Below are positions 13,870-30,098 of a DNA stretch of 64,000 nt, piece by piece. Under the pieces are notes generated by a model. It was not told the origin of the DNA and did not search any database. It saw only the letters and a program-made list of their open reading frames with translations. Position 1 is the first letter of the stretch. Each line of letters starts with the position of its first letter. The position numbers and the translations under genes were made by a program. Source of the DNA: Microcebus murinus (lineage: Eukaryota; Chordata; Mammalia; Primates; Cheirogaleidae); assembly GCF_040939455.1 (NCBI RefSeq), contig NC_134120.1, forward strand, positions 54,327,001 through 54,391,000, in the 5' to 3' direction.

Positions 13870-14385
13870 TGATTCAATCTTGCTACACATTATGGTCTAT
13901 TCAGAAGTTATATTTCTTCCGGTTCAATCTCGGGAGGTTGTATGTTTTCAGGAATTCATCCATTTCCTCTAGGTTTTCTGTGAGTGTACAGTTGTTTATA
14001 ATTGTCCCTGATGATCTTTTGTATTTTTGTGGTAGCAGTTGTAATGTTTCCTTTTTCATTTCTGATTGTGTTTATTTGGATCTTCTCTTTTCCTTTCTTG
14101 ATTAGTCTAGCTAGTCATTTATCGATTTTTTTTTTATCTTTTTGAAGAAGCAACTTTTCATTTTGTTGATCCTTTGTATGTTTTTGGTCTCTATTTCATT
14201 TAGTTCTGCGCTGATCTTTGTTATGTCTTTTCTTCTGTTAACTTTGGGTTTGGTTTGTTCTTGTTTTTCTAGTTCCTTGAGGTGCAATGTTTGGTTGTTA
14301 ATTTGTAATCTTTCTATTTTTTTGATGTAAGTGTTTAAAGCTATAAACTTCCATATTAGCACTGCTTTTTCTGTATCTCACAGGT

Positions 14386-15590
14386 TCGAGTTAAGGCAGA
14401 GGCTCACTGCCACAGAGACTATTGCCTTCAGATTCTGGGCCACTTGTTTGTGTGAATCTTCTGGGCCTGCTCCAGCTGATCTTGAATGTAACATTACCTT
14501 CTGAGCTTCTAACATGGGCCTTCTGAGAATCTCCAGCTCCTGGTCAACTCCATCACAGAGAAATTTGGGGTCCCTGGAGAGGAATCAATCCCTACCATGG
14601 CCAGGAGCACACCAGGAGTTGTTTTCAAAGGCCAAGTAGTTCTCTACTGCAGAGTGGCATCACTTCGAACTGTGAGGACTTGTCATAGCCTCCTTATCCA
14701 CCACGAGCATCAGTTCTGTCCATGGCCCGAATGGAAGGGCAGCCTGGACACACTGCAGAGCTTTCTCTTACTTGGAGTCTTAGTTAAAACTGGTGACCTT
14801 CCAAGTCTCCCAGTAAATGGATCTGAGTAGTATTCCCAAGTGCAGTATGTGGGATGGTCTCACCAAGTGCCTTGTCTTTTTATTCTGCTGCTACAGGGTG
14901 CAAGGTGTAACCACTCCCCTTTTACCTTAAAGGAGTTCACTTTTTTCCCCAGACCATCAGATCCCTAAAATCTCTACCAAAGTGGCAGATTCTTGTATCT
15001 TCACAGTGTTTATCTCTCACCCTCAGCCACCCTTATATTTTACTGGGGCATCTAGAGTTCTTGCCAGTTTATACTCAGCAGATCCACTTCACATGACATC
15101 AACAGAGTGAACCATGGTGGTTTGTGGAATGTCCAGATAATCAATGTTCCCATAGATTCAAAATATTACAATAGAAAACAGAAGAGTTGACATAGCCCAG
15201 CTCAAGAAAGTCCTGGTGTACTTCCCTGCAAAGGCAAGCTGCTTTTGATTCTTTTTATTGATGACAATTGAAAAACATTCATTCGCCAGATCAATAGCTG
15301 CATGCCAAGTGCCGAAAGACAAGTAATGCCCTCTATCCAATAAAGATATTGCATCCAGCACAGCCGGTGAATTGGCTACCATTTGTTTACGTTTGCTCAG
15401 TCCACTGGCATCTGCCCTGATCCATCTGGGTTATACAAGAGCCACACAGAGAACTTTAGGGGATATGATGGGACTCACACCCCCTACATCCCTTGTCTTT
15501 GATGGTGGCACTAATCACTGCAAGATCTCCCACGATGATTTACTGTCTTGGCCAAGCAATGAAAAAGGGAAGCTCTTGCCACCTGCTGGC
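14386..15590 (-). mobile_element. ERV-L-like endogenous retrovirus pol relic
   Basis: On the minus strand the stretch 15382-15158 reads as an open piece that resembles the start of the reverse transcriptase region of ERV-L elements (a VVSLLD-like then GTWHAAIDLAN segment). Further along, near 14720-14790, a second frame reads EKALQCVQAALPFGPW, the thumb/RNase H border region. Frameshifts and stops are frequent. No LTR, gag or env is recognised nearby, so this is an internal fragment. Family assignment rests on these two segments only. Confidence 0.68.
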
Positions 15591-17536
15591 TAAGATGCCC
15601 CCAGGGGTTAACTCCTGCGTGTCCAGGTTGCACATGCATCGGTGCTAAGCAGATGCCCATGGACAACATCCAAGAAGCCCTGAGGTAGGAACTGAGAGAT
15701 TCTTGACTAGGCCTGTCAGAACACACAGCACACCAGGCTGCGCCTCCCAAAACCCTTCAGAGCCTGCAGTATGCGGTGGCTGTTGCTGTAGTTGGAGAAT
15801 GACAGGAGTGGGGCTGAGAGGGTCCAAACTATCCCCAGAGGCGTTCTGTGCCCTGAATCCTTAGCATGCTGGCAGGCAGGGACAGGCAGACCACATCTTC
15901 CATGGGGTCATCAGTTGTTAAAGGCTGGAGTCCTTTCACGGGCTCCTCTATCAGCTGGCACAAGGCTCACAGGGGTAGGAGCATGCAACAAACATTTGTT
16001 GGATGCAAAAACCAGGCAATGGATTCAACGGTAAATCAACAGTGTATTGATCCAAGTCACAGTAAAGGGTGTGGCAAATATGGATTTCAGCATACCTAAC
16101 ACAGCTGAAAGGAAAGGTACCCCTGGTAAATAAACCACGTGAGCTTGAGTGTGCTCGGATGCAGCCCGTGAGGGCAATGGTGGTGGGGATGTCCCGGCAT
16201 GGACTTAGGCAGCAACGTGGCTCTGTGGCCAGGGGCCTCCAGGGCTGGAGGGTGTTGGCAGGCCCCACGTTGCTCACAGAGAAACCCATTTTCTCTCATC
16301 AGATTTCTTACATACATAGTCAGAGCTAAGAAGTGGAGGACGTCACCAGGAATTAGGTTAGCCCACTAAAGGTTAGCCCAATTCCTCAGAAAGGCTGCTG
16401 ACTGGCTGAAGGAACTCCATGTGGCTGGAGTGTCCAGGTGGGGTCCTCTGTGCCTCGTGCCCAGGCCTAAGGAGGAAGGACAGTTGGCAGGGTGGAGGAC
16501 TTTGGCTTCCGACTGCCAACTCTGTCTCCTCACTGGGAAAAAAATGAAGGTCCGTTCACCAGGCAAAATGAAGATGGCTGCCGGGCTGGCCTAAAGCTGG
16601 AGTGGAAGGTTCGTGTAAAGAACAAAATACAAAGAGTCAGAGAGAAGGAGAGAGGGAGGAAGAGGAGGAGGAAGAAGTGAGAGAGATGTTTTTCATTGGC
16701 TTTTTTTGTGTGGCAGAAAGCCAAAGCTCCATCATTAACAAACTTTCGCTCTGAGTAAAAAGATTAGCCCAGGGGGAGCAGCGACGTCCACACTGGCCCA
16801 TGAAATGAAGGCAGCAAGTGCAAGAAGTTGGCGCTGTCCAGGTCACAGATGAAAAACCCTACCTGGGAAGCCTCACCTGGCCTGTAGCTGCCTGCGGGAG
16901 ACAGTTGCCAGGAGAATAGTCATTTCATGCCACTCACACTAGCACACATGCATGGTATTAAAATACAACATCATAATACAGTGAATGTATTTTAAAAAAA
17001 AGTGGAAGCACATAAATGAATAAAATATGTAAAGCAAACCATTAAAAAAAACTTAAAAATTAAATAAATAAAATAAAATACAGTGTCATTGGGTTAAATC
17101 TTCAAGTTTGAATGAAGGAAAGAACAAGAAAAATTTGAATTTTTTTCAGCAGCATTGCCATCAATGAGGAAATCTGGAGGAATATTTGAAACAAATAAAA
17201 ACTGTCATCTTAATCAAAGCACACATCTTCTTCCGCAGTGCTAAACTCTTCTGTGAACTTTTTCACTTACTTCCCTACCTGAGGGGGACACAAAGGGGTG
17301 CCTTATCCACAGCTCCATGACTTCTAGCAGCTCTTTCATGTCTCCTCATTTTGAACAACTGGGTGTAGAAATAAGCAATTTGAAAGCACTCCTTTTAAAT
17401 CCTAAAGTGTTACGCAAATGAAAAGCATTTTCATTTCCGGTTTTAACTTTAAAACAGAGGGTGATATAACCCCTCAAATGTCTAATTTCTTTAAATGAGA
17501 AAAAAGTACAGTTGCATTTTTTAAAATTTTCCAATC
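15591..17536. other. No gene; unique intergenic DNA
   Basis: Several short ORFs overlap on both strands but none shows a recognisable domain or splice context. A purine-rich tract lies at 16636-16690 (GGAGAGAGGGAGGAAGAGGA type). The stretch 16980-17080 is AT-rich with A-runs. Confidence 0.6.
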
Positions 17537-17550
17537 AAAAATAATTGTCA

Positions 17551-17877
<327 letters not shown>

Positions 17878-17891
17878 AAAAATAATTGTCA

Positions 17892-19319
17892 GGGTAGGGG
17901 AGGCAATATTCTTTTCTTTAAAAATAAAATGAAAACAAAAAAGGAGGAAGCATTATGTAGTACATAATAGGATACAAAATAGGCGCGTGTCTGAGACCCT
18001 GAGATGAGATAGATCACATGCAAAACTGAGGTTCCGAGGAGGGAGGCTAACTTCTAGGGGAAGTGGTCACAAACTTTAACCCTCACCTACACCGCAGGCC
18101 GGAATGTGTGGAGACTGGAGGAATTTGCGCAGAGGGTTTTTAGAGAGAACTATCAGTCCACTCCAAGTCCCAGCCCCCAAGGGGTAACAGGGGGGCTACT
18201 TGTCCTCAACTCGAGCTGCTGAGAGAGGCAGTGAAGGCGCCACGTGCATGTCCCATGTGGGGGGACCCAGGAAACTTGAGAATCTACAGTGGCTCTGCTG
18301 ATAGCTGAGTGGAGAGGTGGCTGGGGAGGAGGCCCTCAGGTCACTGGGGCAGAGAAGCTTGAATGCTTCCTGTGGACAAGATGGGGGCCCCATCCATGCA
18401 GAACCATTGTGGGTCACTTTAGGTCTTGTCCAGGAGGGCCACCTGGAGGGGCACAGAGCTGCAGGTATGGCTGGATTCCCATGGCCATGGGCAAGCCATG
18501 ACAGTGACTGGAAGACCATCACCCCCTATTAGGGAACTGCTAGTGGGAGAGGCCCACTTGCGTGGGTGGCTGGAGGGTGATCTCCGAGGAATCCACACAA
18601 ACCTTCGTGAGAGGAAGAGCCAGCCTTGGATGTCTGCCAGGACCAGAGAGCAAGAAGGCAACTCACCACAGTATCAACTCAGACCTGATCCTGCCTCTCT
18701 TGTCTCCTTCTTACCCCTGTGAAAGTGCCAACCCTGCAGGTATCAAAAACTGTAGCAGATTGGAAGGGTTTGGGGAGATGTAGCATGTTGGTTGGGGAAC
18801 GAGAGAAAGACCCATTTCCCAGTCTTCTCCTCAGCTGCAGGCTGTCCACCTGCCACTGCCCTCCCTGGTGGAGGGGGGTCGCCTGTACTTACATCAACTA
18901 CTGCAGGGACTGGAAATGCCCATTTCTCTCCTGAAACAATTCGTATTAACAGTGACCTGAAAAGTTACAGGACTGCCTGAGTTTTTATCTAGAGAGAGGG
19001 AAAAACCAGCCCCAGTGAATAGGAAGGGTGCCACTATTATAGGGTATCACGTATTTAGCATCTGTCACTATTTAAAGGAATAGTGATAGGTAAAATGACT
19101 AAATGCCCCCCGTAATCACATCTGTTCGGTGCACATTAGGAGTGTTCAGAAAAGAAAAATAAAGCTTGGAAAAACTCAATGTCTCCTGAATTACCTCTAT
19201 TAGTACTTTTAAAATATGTTATTTTTTTCAAATGATAAAAGCAAATTCATTGTAGAGAATTTAGAAAATACATTAAAATAGCAAAAGAAAACTTCCAAAC
19301 ACAATTTTACCACTATTTC
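17892..19319. other. No gene; unique intergenic DNA
   Basis: GC-moderate sequence with many overlapping short ORFs between 18190 and 18980 on both strands. None resembles a known protein and no splice-flanked exon stands out. No repeat family recognised. Confidence 0.5.
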
Positions 19320-19425
19320 TTTTTTTTATTTTTTTTTTATTTCGGCATGTTATGGGGGTACAGATTTTAAGGTTTCAATAAATGCCCATTTCCCCCCCTT
19401 CCCCCACAAGTCTGAGTCTCCATCA
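19320..19425 (-). mobile_element. Very short L1 3' end
   Basis: A T-run followed by about 85 bases that match the beginning (on this strand) of the L1 at 22942: ATGGGGGTACA, TTTCAATAAATGC and a CCCCC-ACAAGTCTGAGT segment. This is a strongly 5'-truncated L1 insertion on the minus strand. Confidence 0.85.
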
Positions 19426-20588
19426 TGACCATTTCTTTTTTAAAGTATATAAATAGAATGTATCCTTCTTCCATGGGGGATAAAGAGATATTCAAATGTT
19501 CCAAGGATGTGTTTAATAATGTAATTATGGGGTTTCCCTTCCTCACTGCTCACATGTGGAAGCAGACGTCCCTAACTTTGTCTCCCCAGCCCACTGCCCT
19601 CGCCCCCTTGACCACTCCTCCCCACTTTTCTGGAACCTGCCGCCCGTGAATCCGCTCATGCCCAAGCTACCGTGTTGTGGTCACACCACCGTCTTTGCCG
19701 TTTTTCACGGGTCTAAAAGTGGAGCCAACTCAAGCCCGGCCAATCGGAGGCCTTATTGGCCGGGATTGAGTTGGCTCCACCCTGACAGGACACAGTCAGA
19801 AAAAACACAGTGGATAATTCCTTTTCATTCTCTTCCCGTGTGTGTGCATGTTGTGTGTGTTTAGAATAAAATAACAGTACTAAAGAGGGAAGAAACATCA
19901 CAGTACAACAGCTGTGTGTGAGAGGCACTCATTCCTCCTCTTTCCATGGCTGAGTGGTCAATGTCATCCCTGACTTCTGACATGGCTAATGGTCCCCAGG
20001 CTTTTGGAATGAGCTGGTGGAGGTGTTCCTCCCTCCCTCACATGTTGCTGTTCATCTACCAGCTCAGAGGAAGGAGACAGACGAAGTTTGGTCCAGCCCA
20101 GGGACCATGTTGTGTTGGCTTTGTCTGGTAGGTGTACTTTCATCTCTAAAGCTTTGCTTAAAATAACTGCAGTAGATCACTCGATGGGATGCCCACCCAG
20201 CCCCCAACCTCCTTATCTGAGTCACTCACTTCTGGCATCTCCAGCGCATCAGGAAGGCCAGGTTTCCGTGTTTCCGTCATGTGACTCTCCTCTGCCAACA
20301 GCCACAGCTCTTGTTATACCAGGATGGACATTTGCCCCAACTGAGTTCATCAGATTCTCTCTTTTGGGGAGACACCACATAACAGGTGTGGAGGCACGAG
20401 GACTGGGAGATCACCTGGGACCAATGCTGGGGAGACCGTTGTGCCGTATGTGTACCACGTCAGGGACGCATACCACATCAGGGAAAGCCAGTCTTTGGAT
20501 TGAGATACAGTAAGGCAAATGAGCCAAGAAAAGCAGAAAAGGAGGACCCAGGGCTCCACAGAGGGGGGGTTGTGGCCTTGTAACCTCA
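19426..20588. other. No gene; unique DNA with a hairpin
   Basis: No recognisable coding region; the ORF at 20088-20513 has no domain I can name. The notable feature is the inverted repeat at 19719-19780, listed separately. Confidence 0.5.
19719..19780. repeat. Near-perfect 26-bp inverted repeat (hairpin, 10-base loop)
   Basis: The left arm 19719-19744 and right arm 19755-19780 are reverse complements at 25 of 26 positions; the mismatch is at G19734 versus T19765. The spacer is CGGAGGCCTT. The arms hold GGAGCCAACTCAA and a CCCGGCCAAT segment with an inverted CCAAT box in each. It does not belong to a repeat family I recognise. Confidence 0.95.
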
Positions 20589-20593
20589 GCATA

Positions 20594-20985
20594 TTGGTTT
20601 GCTAGGGCTGCCATGACAAAGTGCCACCAACAGGGTGGCTTAAACAACAGAACTGTGTGTTCTCACAGTTCTGGAGGCCAAAGTCTGAGATCAAGGTGCC
20701 AACACGATGGGTTTCTCCTGAGGGCTCTCTCTTTGACTTGCTTCAGATGGCCATCTACTCCCGAGTGTCCACACAGTCCTCCCTCAGCCATGCCAGCCTC
20801 CTAATCCCCTCTTCTTATAATGCCAGTCATATTGGGTTAGGCTCACCATCTGATCTCATTGTACCTTAATTTCCCCTTTAGAGGGTCTATCACCAAAGAC
20901 AGCCACGTTCTGAGGCACTAGGCGTTAGAACTTCAGCATATGAATTTGGGGGGTGAGGTTATAACTCAGCCCATAACACTCCTTT
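20594..20985 (-). mobile_element. MLT1-type LTR (ERVL-MaLR)
   Basis: On the minus strand the sequence begins with the typical MLT1 start (gttatgggctgag...) and ends with the tail (GTTTAAGCCACCCTGTTGG, then ...GGCAGCCCTAGCAAACC). The copy is old and solo; a second one lies at 30099-30553. Confidence 0.82.
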
Positions 20986-20989
20986 TCTG

Positions 20990-21489
20990 AACTTCCATTT
21001 CCTGATTGTGACACCTCATGGGTCCTAGTGATAATTCCCATCCTTGGGGTATGAGAACAAATTCCAATTTTTGCTTTATGATTACTTGAGTATGTCTCTC
21101 CCTTCCTTCCAATCAAACAAGTCCTTGCAAAGATGATTACTCTTCTAACAAAGCAGCTCTGTGATTGTTCCAGAATGTGAGGACCAGAAATGTTAACGTT
21201 GTTTTTATACATGAATTTTAAACAGTAATAATTTCTAGTTATCTCTGTAAGTTTTCATTTTAAACTGAGTCCAAACTTCTCCAAGCTTCATCTTCTTCCA
21301 ATTGAAATCAGTATTCAGGCTTTCATGTAATATGCCAAATCCAAATGCTGTCATTATCATCTCTGTTGTCATGAAGGCATCCTCGCAGGCATTTGGGAAT
21401 CACCCTAGAGTTTCCACTTTTCTGAATTTTACAGTGTGTTAGAGTACTCTCCTGGGTAGATACTTGACTTTCTCAAAGGAAAACAGAGG
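20990..21489. other. No gene; unique DNA
   Basis: No coding region or repeat family recognised in this stretch. Confidence 0.5.
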
Positions 21490-22941
21490 ATAATATTTGG
21501 ACAGAGGAAATGAACAGGTTCAGCAGGCAGAAAATCAACAAGGACATAGTGGAACTCAACACCATCATCAATCGACCAAATATAATGGACGTCTATAGAC
21601 TACTTCATACAACAATAGCAGAACACACGTTCTTCTCAAGCTCACATGAACAATCACCAAGATAAGACCACATTCTGGGCCATCAAATGCACCTTAACAA
21701 ATTTAAAAGATTAGAAATCATACAATGTCTGTTCTCAGACCACAATTAACAGAAAGATAGTTGGAAAATCCTAAAATACTTGCAGATTAAACAACACAGT
21801 TTTGTGGGTTAAAGAAGAAATTTCAAGAGAAATTTTAAAATATTTTGAATTAAATGAAGATGAAACCATAACCAATCAAAATTTGTGTGATGCAACAGAA
21901 GTGGTACTTAGAGAGGAATTTATAGCATTGAATAAGAATAAATATACAAGAGGAAAGATCTAAAATCAATCATAAGATTCCATCTTAGGAAACTAAAAAC
22001 AGAAGAGCAAATCCAAACTAAGCAGAAGAAAAGAAATAATAAAAATTAGGACAGAAATCAGTGAAACTGAAACAGGGAATCAATGACAAAATCAATAAAA
22101 CCAAAAGCTGGTTCTTTGAAAATATCAATAAAATTGATAAGCAGGCTAATTAAAAAGATAAGAGAGAGGATAAAAGTTACTATTATCATAAATGAAAGAG
22201 TAGAAATCACTACAAAGCTCATAGACATGAAGGATAATCAAGTAATACTATTAAAAACTCTGTGCTCACAAATTTGATAACTTAGATGAAATGGAGCAAT
22301 TCCTTAAAATATACAATCTGCCAAAACTCATGCAAGAATAAGTAAACAATCTGAATAGACCCATACGTATTTTAAAAATTTAAACAATAATTAATAACCT
22401 TCCCAAACAGAAAGCACGAGATCCAGATGGGTTCACTAATGAATTCTACTAAACACTTAAGAAAGGTATACTAATTATCTACAGTCTTTTTCAGAAAACA
22501 GAAACAACGAGAATACTTCCTAACTCATTCCACAAGTCTGGCATTACACTAATACCAAAACCAGACAAAGATATAACAAGAAAGAAAAACTACAGACCAA
22601 TATCTTCCATAAACATAGATGCAAAACATCCTCAACAAAATATTAGCAAATAAATCCAACAATGTCTAAAAGGAATTATACACCACGATCAAATGGGATG
22701 TATTCCAGGCATGCAAGGCTGGCTCAACATTCAAAAATCAATTAATGTAATCCATCACATCAACAGACTAAAGAAAAAAATCACATTGTAATATCAAGAG
22801 ATATAGAAAAAGCTTTTGACAAAATCCAACACCCACTCATGATAAACACTCTCAGTAAATTAGGTACAACATGATGACTATAATTCATAATATTATTATT
22901 TTTATCCTTAAAAATCGCCAAAAGAGTAGATATTAAGCATT
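21490..22941 (+). mobile_element. Old L1 fragment (ORF2 and 3' UTR part)
   Basis: Plus-strand L1 from the endonuclease (near 21500, phrases like TFFSSSHEQ) through the RT fingers (22380-22870; KARDPDGFTNEFY near 22410, TLIPKPDKD near 22550), then a jump at about 22870 to a 3' UTR segment (AAAAGAGTAGATATTAAG). It is much more diverged than the neighbouring L1 and is internally deleted. Confidence 0.85.
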
Positions 22942-23149
22942 CTTTTTTTTTCTTTTTTTTTATGGGGGTACAAATTTTGAAATTTCAATAAATGCTCTTT
23001 CCTCCCCTCCCCCCACAAGTCTGAGTTTCCAGCATGTCCATCCCCCAGATGGTGCACATCTCACTCATTATGTATGTTTATACCCGCCCCTCCCCCCTCC
23101 CACCTGCCCAATACCCTATTACTGTAGTACCTATGTGTCCACTTAGGTG

Positions 23150-27331
<4,182 letters not shown>

Positions 27332-27370
27332 TGTAATATCTGGCCTTTAATCTTTGGGTTTTGGTTGTTT

Positions 27371-28329
27371 TTATATTCGTGAGTTTTTATTATGGTGTTC
27401 CGTGCGTAACACTGTTTTGAGTAGTTCTTGTAGGGCTGGTCTTGTCTTGGTGAATTCTCTGAGACTTTGCTTATCTGAGAATGTCTTTATTTCTCCTTCA
27501 TATATGAAGCTAAGTTTTTCAAGGAATAAGATTCTAGGCTGGGCATTGTTTTGTTTCAGAAGAGTGAGAATGGGGCCCCAGTCTCTCCTTGCTTGTAAAG
27601 TTTCATTAGAGAAGTCTGATGTTATTTGAATTGGCTTTCCCTTGTATGTCACTTGCTTCTTTCATCTTATAGCTCTTAGAAGGGCCTCTTTAGTTGATAT
27701 TTTGGTCAGTCTGATGACTGCATGTCGTGATGTCTTCCTGTTTGCATTGAATCTCCCAGGGGTCCTCTGAGCTTCTTGAACTTGTATATCAAGATTTTTA
27801 GCAAGGCCTGGAAATTTTCCTCTATTATATATTCAAATAGCTTGTCCAACTGTTGAGTGTTGCCTTTTTCCCCTTCTGGTAACCCTATGACCCTCACATT
27901 AGGTTTCTTCACATAATCCCACATCTCTTGTAGGCTTTGCTCTTTTCTCTTGTTTCTCTGCTCTTTCTCTGTGACTGATTTATTTAATTGGAGGGTATTA
28001 TCTTCAATCTCTGAGATTCTCTCTTCTGTTTGATCTACCCTGTTCTTGAGACTTTCCACTGTATTTTGTAGTTCCTTGAATTGATTCTTCATTTCCAGGA
28101 GTTTGGTTAAACTTTTCTTCATCATGTCTATTTCTTTAGTGAACTTTTGTTTGAGGTCCTGGAGGCTTTTTGTGGTTTCTTTGTGTTGGTTATTGAGTTG
28201 TTCTTGCAGGTCATTGAATTTTCTTATGATCCACATTCAAAATTTCTCTTCCGTCATTTTGGTTGCCTGATTTTGGTTGGTGTCTGTTTCTAGGGGGCTG
28301 GTGCTCCTCTTTGGGGGGGTGTTTTCCAT
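27371..28329 (-). pseudogene. L1 ORF1, stop and frameshift
   Basis: The start codon is at 28329 (MENTPPKRSTSPLE...). After about 30 codons an in-frame TGA occurs just before MWIIRKFNDL, most simply a CGA-to-TGA change. The coiled coil (LQDLKQKFTKEID, RISEIEDN) runs to about 27960, the RRM follows (RVIGLPEGEKG), then a frameshift between about 27720 and 27655, and the C-terminal domain (GKPIQITSDFSNETLQ) ends at 27371. Length is normal for ORF1p, about 320 residues. Confidence 0.88.
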
Positions 28330-29906
28330 TTGGTTCTTCAGATTTCCAGAGTTCCTTCACTGGTTTCTTCCCATATCGATTGGTTATTGTTTCTTTCCTT
28401 TAGGTTTTCGTTTGGGTATTCACACACCTTGTTTAGTTTCTGAGCTGGTAGGTGGTGTCTGTGGGTGAGATTTGACCACTCCCTGTGTAATGAGTCAGTG
28501 GGTCCTGTGAAAAGGGTGTGCAGGATGTCCTCCCTGTCAGTAGGTGGTGCTTGCTTGGAGGAACAGGCTATGCTGTTGTTTTTGTGTCCTGTAACCAGCT
28601 CTTGTTCCTGTGAGAGGCACTCTAGTGCTTCAGGTGGTGGGTGGGGCCCTAGGACTTCCAGGTGTGTCCTTTTCTCCCCCTCAGTGAGGGCTGGTCTAGG
28701 AGAGAGTCTGGGCAGAGCTGGGTTGGGTAAGCCTGCCCTCTGGCACCACCAATGTCATTAGCAGGGGTTAATGTTCTGTTCTCTGCTTCCAGGAAAAGCT
28801 GTCAGGGAGGGGCTGAAATGGCCCCGCTCAGTCAGAGAGTCTATGTGTGGGGTGGGGCTGTCTGAGACCTGCAGTCTGGAGCGGGCCTCGCTTCTTTCCA
28901 CCCTCCCCAACTCTGCAGCTACTCCTGGAGCTCTGCTAGCAGGCCAGACCTCAGGCCACCAGGCCTCCCCAGACTGTGATGCCGGTGGGGAGGTTCCCTG
29001 TGCAGGAACGCCACCTGGGCTGGGCTCCCGGCCTCCCTTTGGGAGGAGGGTTGCCCTCTAAGATGCTGATCTGCCCCCGAAGGCACACACACCTCAGTAG
29101 GCTGTTCATGTATATCCCTTCTGTGCCCCGGGAAATGTGAGAGCTCGGTGCACGGGATCTGGTCTGCAGGTCTGACCTCTGGGCCCCAGAGTTCAAACTA
29201 TATCCCCACCAGGGAGAGGAGTGCCAGTCCCAATTCACCCACGGGGAGCCCAAGCTGGGTCTGTGTCTCTCAGCCTCAGGATCTGCCCCGTTCTCCTGGG
29301 ATCACCGTGCCAGCAGCACCTGGGAGGGCTGGCGGGTAGGGAGCTCACAGTCTGAGTTCCCCTTAGTCAGCTGTAGGGCCCCAGAAGGGAAGGTCCCGTC
29401 CCCTGGAGGTGCCTCTGGCAGGTGGCTATATTGTCTCTCTGGGCAGCTGCGGGCAGGGTCGGGGGAGGGGAGAATGAGGCAATATGGCGAGTGCCGCGTG
29501 GCTCGGGTCTGTGCACACAGAGGTGCCCCGAGGGATTCGGGAGCCTGGTGCCACGCCTGCTACTGGCTTACCACTCACTGGTGGGCCATCACTGGGCAGG
29601 TGTCCGCAGGTCTCTCCACCCACTGGGGAGCCCACCAGCAGTCAGAGGTGCAGGGGAGGGGAAACTTAGCTCATATACCTACCCTTCCCGCTGGTCTCCA
29701 GGCTGCTCCAGCAGTCTCAGCTTCCAGTTCTCCTCTGCAACCTCCTCCTGTGGAGTTTCCCGTGGTCTCAGGTACCCTTCCTTCTGGCCCTCGTCCACTG
29801 TATGGTCGTTTTCTTGCTTCTTTCTTCTAATTTCTGCTAGAATCTGTCTTTTCTACAGAGACACTCTGTCTGGCGGTGTTTCTCATCCGCCATCTTGATT
29901 CCCCCC
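28330..29906 (-). promoter_or_regulatory. L1 5' UTR / internal promoter region
   Basis: GC-rich 1.58 kb leader between the L1 5' end and ORF1. A YY1-type motif (GCCATCTT on the + strand, 29889-29896) lies within 20 bases of the L1 end, the place where primate L1 start-site control sits. The open frames here (for example 29422-29898 on the + strand) are most simply by-products of GC-rich sequence. Confidence 0.75.
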
Positions 29907-30032
29907 AACATTGTTTAATTCCTTGTTATTGCTGAGTAGTACTCCATTGTGTTTGGGGGGCGTGTGTGTGTACATATATGTGTGTATATATATATATAGA
30001 GAGAGATATACACACAAACATATATATGTGTT

Positions 30033-30065
<33 letters not shown>

Positions 30066-30098
30066 CTCACATTTTCTTTATCCATTCATTGGTTGATT
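29907..30098 (-). mobile_element. Old L1 3' scrap with TG/TA microsatellite
   Basis: Phrases such as TTATTGCTGAGTAGTACTCC and TTTATCCATTCATTGG mark an old minus-strand L1. Between them, 29957-30065, lies a TG/TA/GA simple repeat. Confidence 0.75.

Noticed and set aside
20088..20513. 141-codon open frame in unique DNA
   Set aside because: No recognisable domain, no splice or promoter context, overlapping frames on the other strand of similar length.
19426..20588. Hairpin as a MADE1-type mariner MITE
   Set aside because: No TA-flanked TTAGGTTGG-type ends; the arms match no mariner or piggyBac end in this window.
29422..29898. 158-codon open frame
   Set aside because: Lies in the GC-rich L1 5' UTR, no domain recognised.
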